This document shows positions 60,019 to 64,000 of a stretch of 64,000 nt of DNA, in pieces; position 1 is the first letter of the stretch, and each line of letters starts with the position of its first letter. The notes under the pieces are model-generated. The model was given only the letters and a program-made list of their open reading frames with translations. It had not been told where the DNA came from and did no database searches. The position numbers and the translations under genes are program-made. This DNA is from Thoreauomyces humboldtii (Eukaryota; Chytridiomycota; Chytridiomycetes; Spizellomycetales; Powellomycetaceae), in assembly GCA_027596035.1 (NCBI GenBank), contig JADGJA010000006.1, positions 25,305 to 89,304 of the forward strand, given 5' to 3'.

Positions 60019-62300
60019 ATGGGTAATGGTGGGGGGGTCGGGTCGGCTTGTCATCTCTGACTACGAGGGGGTGTTCCACCAGAAGGCGTCTAACACTCCC
60101 TCCCCCGCACTCAGTGAAAAAGCGTCGCATCCCTTCGGTCCAGCAACAGCAACAGCAACAGCAACAGCATCCTCCCACTCAGGACGTGTCGCTCGCCACA
60201 GCTTCCGCTGCGCACCAGGAACGTCAAAGACAACTACCTTCTCCAGACTCGCCGACCGCTCCGCTTGCTTCCTTGCCATTGCCAGCGAGGATAGGATCCC
60301 CGCCCTCGAACACGTCAATCCTACTACCAGCGATCTCGCTCCCTCCAGCCGTCGGTCCGCTGCTTCCTTTTCCTCAACAGAGCCCTCCGACTCCTCCTCC
60401 CGCGACGACCGCAGAGAGCGACATCCCTAGCGTTCGCACCGAATCCCTCCCGTCGCAGAGTGCCGCTGTGACTTCCACTCGTCCGCCCCTTCCCCCCCAA
60501 TCCCAGCACGTCGCCGCCCTGTCCTGCTCGTCACTCTCCTCTGAATCCTGGCCTCCCGCGGCGCCAACCGCTGCCTCGACGATGCTCGCGGGAACGGCTG
60601 CTTCTCCACCAGCCCCGGTCGAGCGTCTCATGTGCACGGTGCAGCCGGCGCGCTCCGTCGGTCCTTTCGTTCTAGGCTCTCGTCTGGGCGCCGTCATGGA
60701 TCTCCTCAGGGACCGTGCCGATGGCGTGTCCCGGGTTCAGTGCATATACGATGATCTCCACGCCTCTAGCACCACCAGCGCTGCACCCGACATCGTTCTT
60801 GTCCTCTCCCACAACGGTCTCTGCCTCCGGTTCGACCCGGTTTCCCAGCTCCTGAAGGTCGTCGAGATGTTCGACTTTACCAAGCTCTGGCTGGATTACA
60901 AAGGAACCACGTTCAATTCGCACAAGATCCTGCCCACATTCGTCTCCATATACAAGCTCCTCGGTCCGACCTATCCTGTGTGTGGCCCCTCCTTCTGCAT
61001 GCGGGCACGCTCTCGGATTTCTCCAACACCCATCTGATGCCATGGTCCCCCCTTGCAGGGCGAGTTTTGTGTCGAGACGAGAGAGTATACTCTCACCTAT
61101 CCTGGAGCGTCCTTCGTGTTTCCTATCCCGGACGAGTACATCCCATTGCAGAACATGGCTGGTGAGTTCCCCCCATTGGCTTCACGGTCGCTGCCGAAAA
61201 AGTCTGATCAACCAGCTTGCCCACCAGACCTGCCGCTATCCTTTCCCGACGGCACCACACCGGTTCCTACGCGAGCCTACATATTTGCGGGTGCAGAGCG
61301 ATGGCAGGACGCGGTGGCCCCACGACCCAGGGATGACGTCGGAACCGTGTCGGCCAAGGTGCGTGTCCGCACACGAGAGCGAGAGACCGTTCCCACGGTT
61401 TTCGTTTTCTGATCATGGATGCAGATCGGGAAGGGAATCCGGATACCGGGGCATCCTCGAGGCCCAGTCGTCGTCTCGTTCGGCGACCCAACCCAGGACG
61501 TCCTGGACGCAATCGGGAAGCCTGAAGGCGTCTGTCCGAAGGAGGAAGATGCCATGCCCATCTTCGGCGGAGGAGCGACCGCTCCACCTTCGGGCGGTGC
61601 AGCGGGCGTGACTGTGGCCCCGGGAACGGGTTCGCTTGACACCGAGGGAGATGAGGATGATTACTTCTGGAACTGTACGCTCTGGTTGGGTCGAAGTCCG
61701 ACAGAAGCGGCTGCTGACGTCGCTTGTTCATCAGACTTTTCCCTCGGCCTCGACATCCTATTCTCGGGTACAACGCACACCGTCAGTAAACTGATACTCC
61801 ACACCAACAATATGGGATCCTGGGACGTGGGGGTGTACGCCAAATGTCAATTCGCACTCGTACATGCCGATAGCGACACGCAAGGCAACAGCCAAGGAAC
61901 AGCTGCAGCGAGCACCATCACGCCTGAATCCAATGTGAGCATTCCGTACGGGAGAGAGATGGTGTGGAAAAACATCTGCAAGAAAAAAGCGAAACTCAAT
62001 GTTTCTGTACATCCAAACAGTGGCAAACCATCCAAGCGTCGTTCCTGACCGACACCGAATCATCATCTGCTCCACGACCCGTGGTCCACAATCGGGGAGG
62101 TCATCAGAACCCGTTCGGTCCTACCTGCTTCTACGGGTTCCCCGGCGTCGTGTTCGAGGTGAGAGGAAGGAGATGTACTTTGCAGTTTTTTCTCATCGTT
62201 GATCCTTACACGTATCTCTTTCATGAAGGTTGCCAGCAAGACGGGCGCGTTGGCTTCCGTCACGCTGTATGAGGATGCGTCTGGGTCTGGATCCGAGTAA
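60019..62300 (+). CDS. PHAF1: PHAF1/UPF0183 (C16orf70, MYTHO) phagophore protein with disordered N-terminal extension
   Basis: PHAF1 acts on phagophore membranes in autophagy. Eight exons (introns about 60029-60114, 60978-61068, 61162-61227, 61357-61424, 61675-61734, 61962-62020, 62159-62228) give about 593 residues; the human protein has 422. The first ten bases and first intron are inferred from an ATG at 60019. The first ATG of the main exon is at 60582 and would give 434 residues. The extension has nine glutamines (60141-60167) and much Pro/Ser. Family landmarks follow: FVLGSRLGAVMDLLRDRADG, GLCLRFDPVSQLLKVVEMFD, SFVFPIPDEYI, ARAYIFAG-like YIFAGAERWQD, VVSFGDPTQDVLDAIGKP and DYFWNYFSLGLDILFSGTTH. 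Then come LILHTNNMGSWDVGVY, WQTIQASF, NPFGPTCFYGFPGVVFEV and ASVTLYE. These match PHAF1 in order. Confidence 0.9.
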
Positions 62301-62694
62301 ATGTAGGAGGTCTGGAATTTGTAAATTTTCTGATCGTCGATGATATTGTACATATCTCCATCTTTCGAGGCTCGGAGATTTTCGTAAAGCGTGGTAGGGC
62401 GGCAGGTAGGGGAGGGGGGACCAGAAGTGGCCTTTCAAATGAGGCCCATGTGATCCATCGCAAAAGGCTCTGCTTGACCGACCTTTGAACCTGTTTTCTT
62501 TGCTTTCAATCTCCGCGCTCGTCTCCCAGACACGCGAAGAGTACGAACATGTACAACACACGTAGGGTGTCACAGATTGCGACAGGGCAGGCATCATACA
62601 GCAGCGGACTGTCCCACCAAAAAAGCGCAGCAGGAGAGGTTACTGGGCACTCTCCCTTCCCCTCCGGCGCTCCCAAGCCTAAAGCTCACGCGTC
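62301..62694. other. Intergenic region downstream of PHAF1
   Basis: About 390 bases with no supported gene. The first part is probably the PHAF1 3' untranslated region (T/A-rich near 62325-62345). Confidence 0.45.
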
Positions 62695-62720
62695 GTATAT
62701 AAACCCCCGTATATAAACCC
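62695..62720 (+). promoter_or_regulatory. Duplicated TATA-box element (GTATATAAACCC twice)
   Basis: The 12-base word GTATATAAACCC occurs at 62695-62706 and again at 62709-62720, 14 bases apart. It matches the TATATAAA core. It stands just upstream of a long CT-rich, repeat-bearing stretch, which could be a transcript reading rightwards. No protein start is clear downstream. Confidence 0.5.
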
Positions 62721-62786
62721 ACCTTGCTTCACTTCACCACAACGCTCTCTTCTCACACCGCAGATCCCCCCTTACTCCCCTTCCTA

Positions 62787-63236
62787 TTACGTTCGGCAAG
62801 TCGGTCCTCTCTGCCTTCCTACGGCAAGATCTCGAGCTCCTTCGGCCACTCCATCTTTCGGCAAGATCTTCACTCCATCTTTCCGCAAGATCTCACCAAG
62901 TCGTCCCTTTTCCACCCTTCGGCAAGTTCCCCTGCACCCTTCCCTCCATCCTTCGGCAAGTCGTACACCTTCGGCAAGTCCCACCTTCGGCAAGTCTTCC
63001 CTCCCCGCCAGCCACCTTAGACCTTCGGCACGGTGTCGCTTCTCCACCTTCGGCAAGTCGTTCGGCAAGACGTCCCTTCCCTCCACCTTCGGCAAGTCGT
63101 TCGGCAAGACGTCCCTTCCCTCCACCTTCGGCAAGTCGTTCAGCAAGTCGTTCGGCAAGGCGGCCCTTCCCTCCACCCTCGGCAAGACGTTCCCCTCCAC
63201 CTTCGGCAAGACGTCCTCCCCACCTTCGGCAAGACG
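62787..63236 (+). repeat. Array of about 20 TTCGGCAAG-type words, partly a 39-bp tandem unit
   Basis: From about 62787 to 63236 the word TTCGGCAAG or a one-base variant returns roughly every 12-40 bases. Around 63035-63160 it forms a clearer tandem unit of 39 bases: CTTCGGCAAGTCG, TTCGGCAAGACG, then TCCCTTCCCTCCAC. The same strand is open in several frames (for example FGKS and HLRQVV repeats), which is expected for a repeat and does not prove coding. It lies about 70 bases after the twin TATA boxes. From 63237 to 63785 a looser series of AAGTCGTCG words continues, and I see no gene there. Confidence 0.85.
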
Positions 63237-63787
63237 CTCTCAAATCGTCGTCTACTCGACTGCTCGACTGCTCGACAAGTCATCTCCTCAATCAACCCCT
63301 CGTCCAAGTCGTCGTCTACGCGGCACACTTCGGCATGTGGTCTTGTCCACCCGTCCACCTCGAACCTCCGGCTTCCCAAGCCGTCAACCCTCCACCCGGC
63401 CCCGCGTCCAAGTCGTCGCCCACGCTCAAGCCGTCGACCGCGCATCCTCGTCTCCTGTGAGATTAGATGTGAGTTGTACCCGTGTGCCCCCCACGTCTTC
63501 CTTCCATCGTCCCACTCACTCGCTTCCCTCGTACTTTTTCCTTCAGTCGTCGCCTTTCCGATTTGACCAGTTATCGCCGCCGACGAGTCGAGATCCCTTC
63601 CAGTCCTCGCCGGCCCGGTCAATCAGCTAAGTCGCCTGTTTTTTTTTGTCATTTCGCGCGCTGTCATGCTCTCACTGACGTGGCTTTTTTTGTTTGTTTC
63701 TCTTTCTTCTTTCTCTGACTTCGGTTTTCTCTCTTCATTTCCTAGGTCCTTAGGTCCGTCTACGTTCCGCCAAGTTCCTCGAGTTCC

Positions 63788-64000
63788 ATCAAGAGGCTGC
63801 AGGGCATTCTGCCCTTGCTGTGTGGCCGATGCAGGTTGCAGGGGCCTCTGCCCTTGCTGTGTGACCCAGGCTGCAGGGGCTTCTGCTCTTGCTGTGTGGC
63901 CGATGCGGGCTGCAGGGGCTTCGGCCCTTGCTGTGTGGCCGATGCAGGTTGCAGGGGCCTCTGCCCTTGCTGTGTGACCCAGGCTGCAGGGGCTTCTGCT
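63788..64000 (+). repeat. Minisatellite with 39- and 35-base units in a higher-order order
   Basis: Five full units and one partial unit each start GCAGGG and contain CTGCCCTTGCTGTGTG. Unit lengths run 39, 35, 39, 39, 35 and then the window ends. The 39-base units end GTGGCCGATGC(A/G)GG(T/C)T, the 35-base units end GTGACCCAGGCT. Units 4, 5 and 6 repeat units 1, 2 and 3 closely, giving a higher-order period of about 113 bases. Because 39 is a multiple of three and 35 is not, any reading frame shifts at each 35-base unit. The array continues past base 64000. Confidence 0.9.

Noticed and set aside
62793..63209. A repeat protein with LPKVEGRDVLPND units on the minus strand
   Set aside because: The DNA repeat is open in several frames on both strands, so the protein repeat is a consequence of the array and not evidence of a gene.
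63035..63236. A CRISPR-like look of short repeats at near-regular spacing
   Set aside because: Words are only 9-13 bases, the spaces are themselves repeated and there is no cas gene; the genome is eukaryotic.

Overview
This is a gene-dense eukaryotic nuclear window. Nearly every protein-coding gene is cut by short GT-AG introns, mostly 50-90 bases. The content points to a zoosporic (flagellated) fungus of the chytrid type. It carries a complete-looking axonemal dynein heavy chain of the DNAH1 class and a rotatin-like centriole/basal-body protein, next to typical fungal genes: HIS6 of histidine synthesis, a DHHC acyltransferase, a CSC1-type channel, COP9 signalosome subunits and an SH3 protein with one membrane segment. 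I assigned the organism type from gene content only. Splice junctions were placed by eye, from GT/AG sites, reading frame and family conservation.

Layout. 1-13.5 kb: DNAH1 (+), possibly open at the left edge. 13.8-16.5 kb: GDT1/TMEM165-type ion transporter (-) and a JmjC/cupin-8 protein (-), separated by a telomere-like 11-mer repeat. 16.7-19.5 kb: DHHC palmitoyltransferase (+) and HIS6 (+). 19.5-25.2 kb: the least orderly part, with simple repeats, a nuclease-like gene whose last intron holds inverted and direct copies of its own exon-intron segment, a decayed Gly-rich/QxW gene and a divergent FAD/NAD(P) oxidoreductase. 26.7-31.2 kb: a C19orf44/DUF4614 protein (+) and the DDX41 helicase (-). 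31.7-34.7 kb: COP9 subunits CSN2 (-) and CSN8 (+), head to head. 35.0 kb: tRNA-Trp(CCA). 35.5-45.1 kb: an F-box/LRR gene overlapping tail to tail with a GYF-less LIN1/CD2BP2 homologue, a disordered KEN-box protein, a possible F-box protein, a small unknown gene and a securin candidate. 45.6-51.7 kb: rotatin (+). 51.7-53.2 kb: poor region with a perfect 43-bp inverted repeat. 53.3-57.2 kb: CSC1/TMEM63-type channel (+). 57.4-58.9 kb: SH3 protein (-). 60.0-62.3 kb: PHAF1/UPF0183 (+). 62.7-64.0 kb: twin TATA boxes, a TTCGGCAAG-rich array and a higher-order minisatellite running off the right end.

How the genes relate. DNAH1 and rotatin both serve the flagellum and its basal body. CSN2 and CSN8 belong to one complex and share a 329-base divergent promoter. 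The securin candidate and the neighbouring KEN-box protein both look like possible APC/C substrates. I saw no mobile element with recognisable transposase or reverse transcriptase, and no virus-derived gene. The most unusual structure is the self-derived inverted repeat inside the nuclease-like gene (22.0-22.6 kb).
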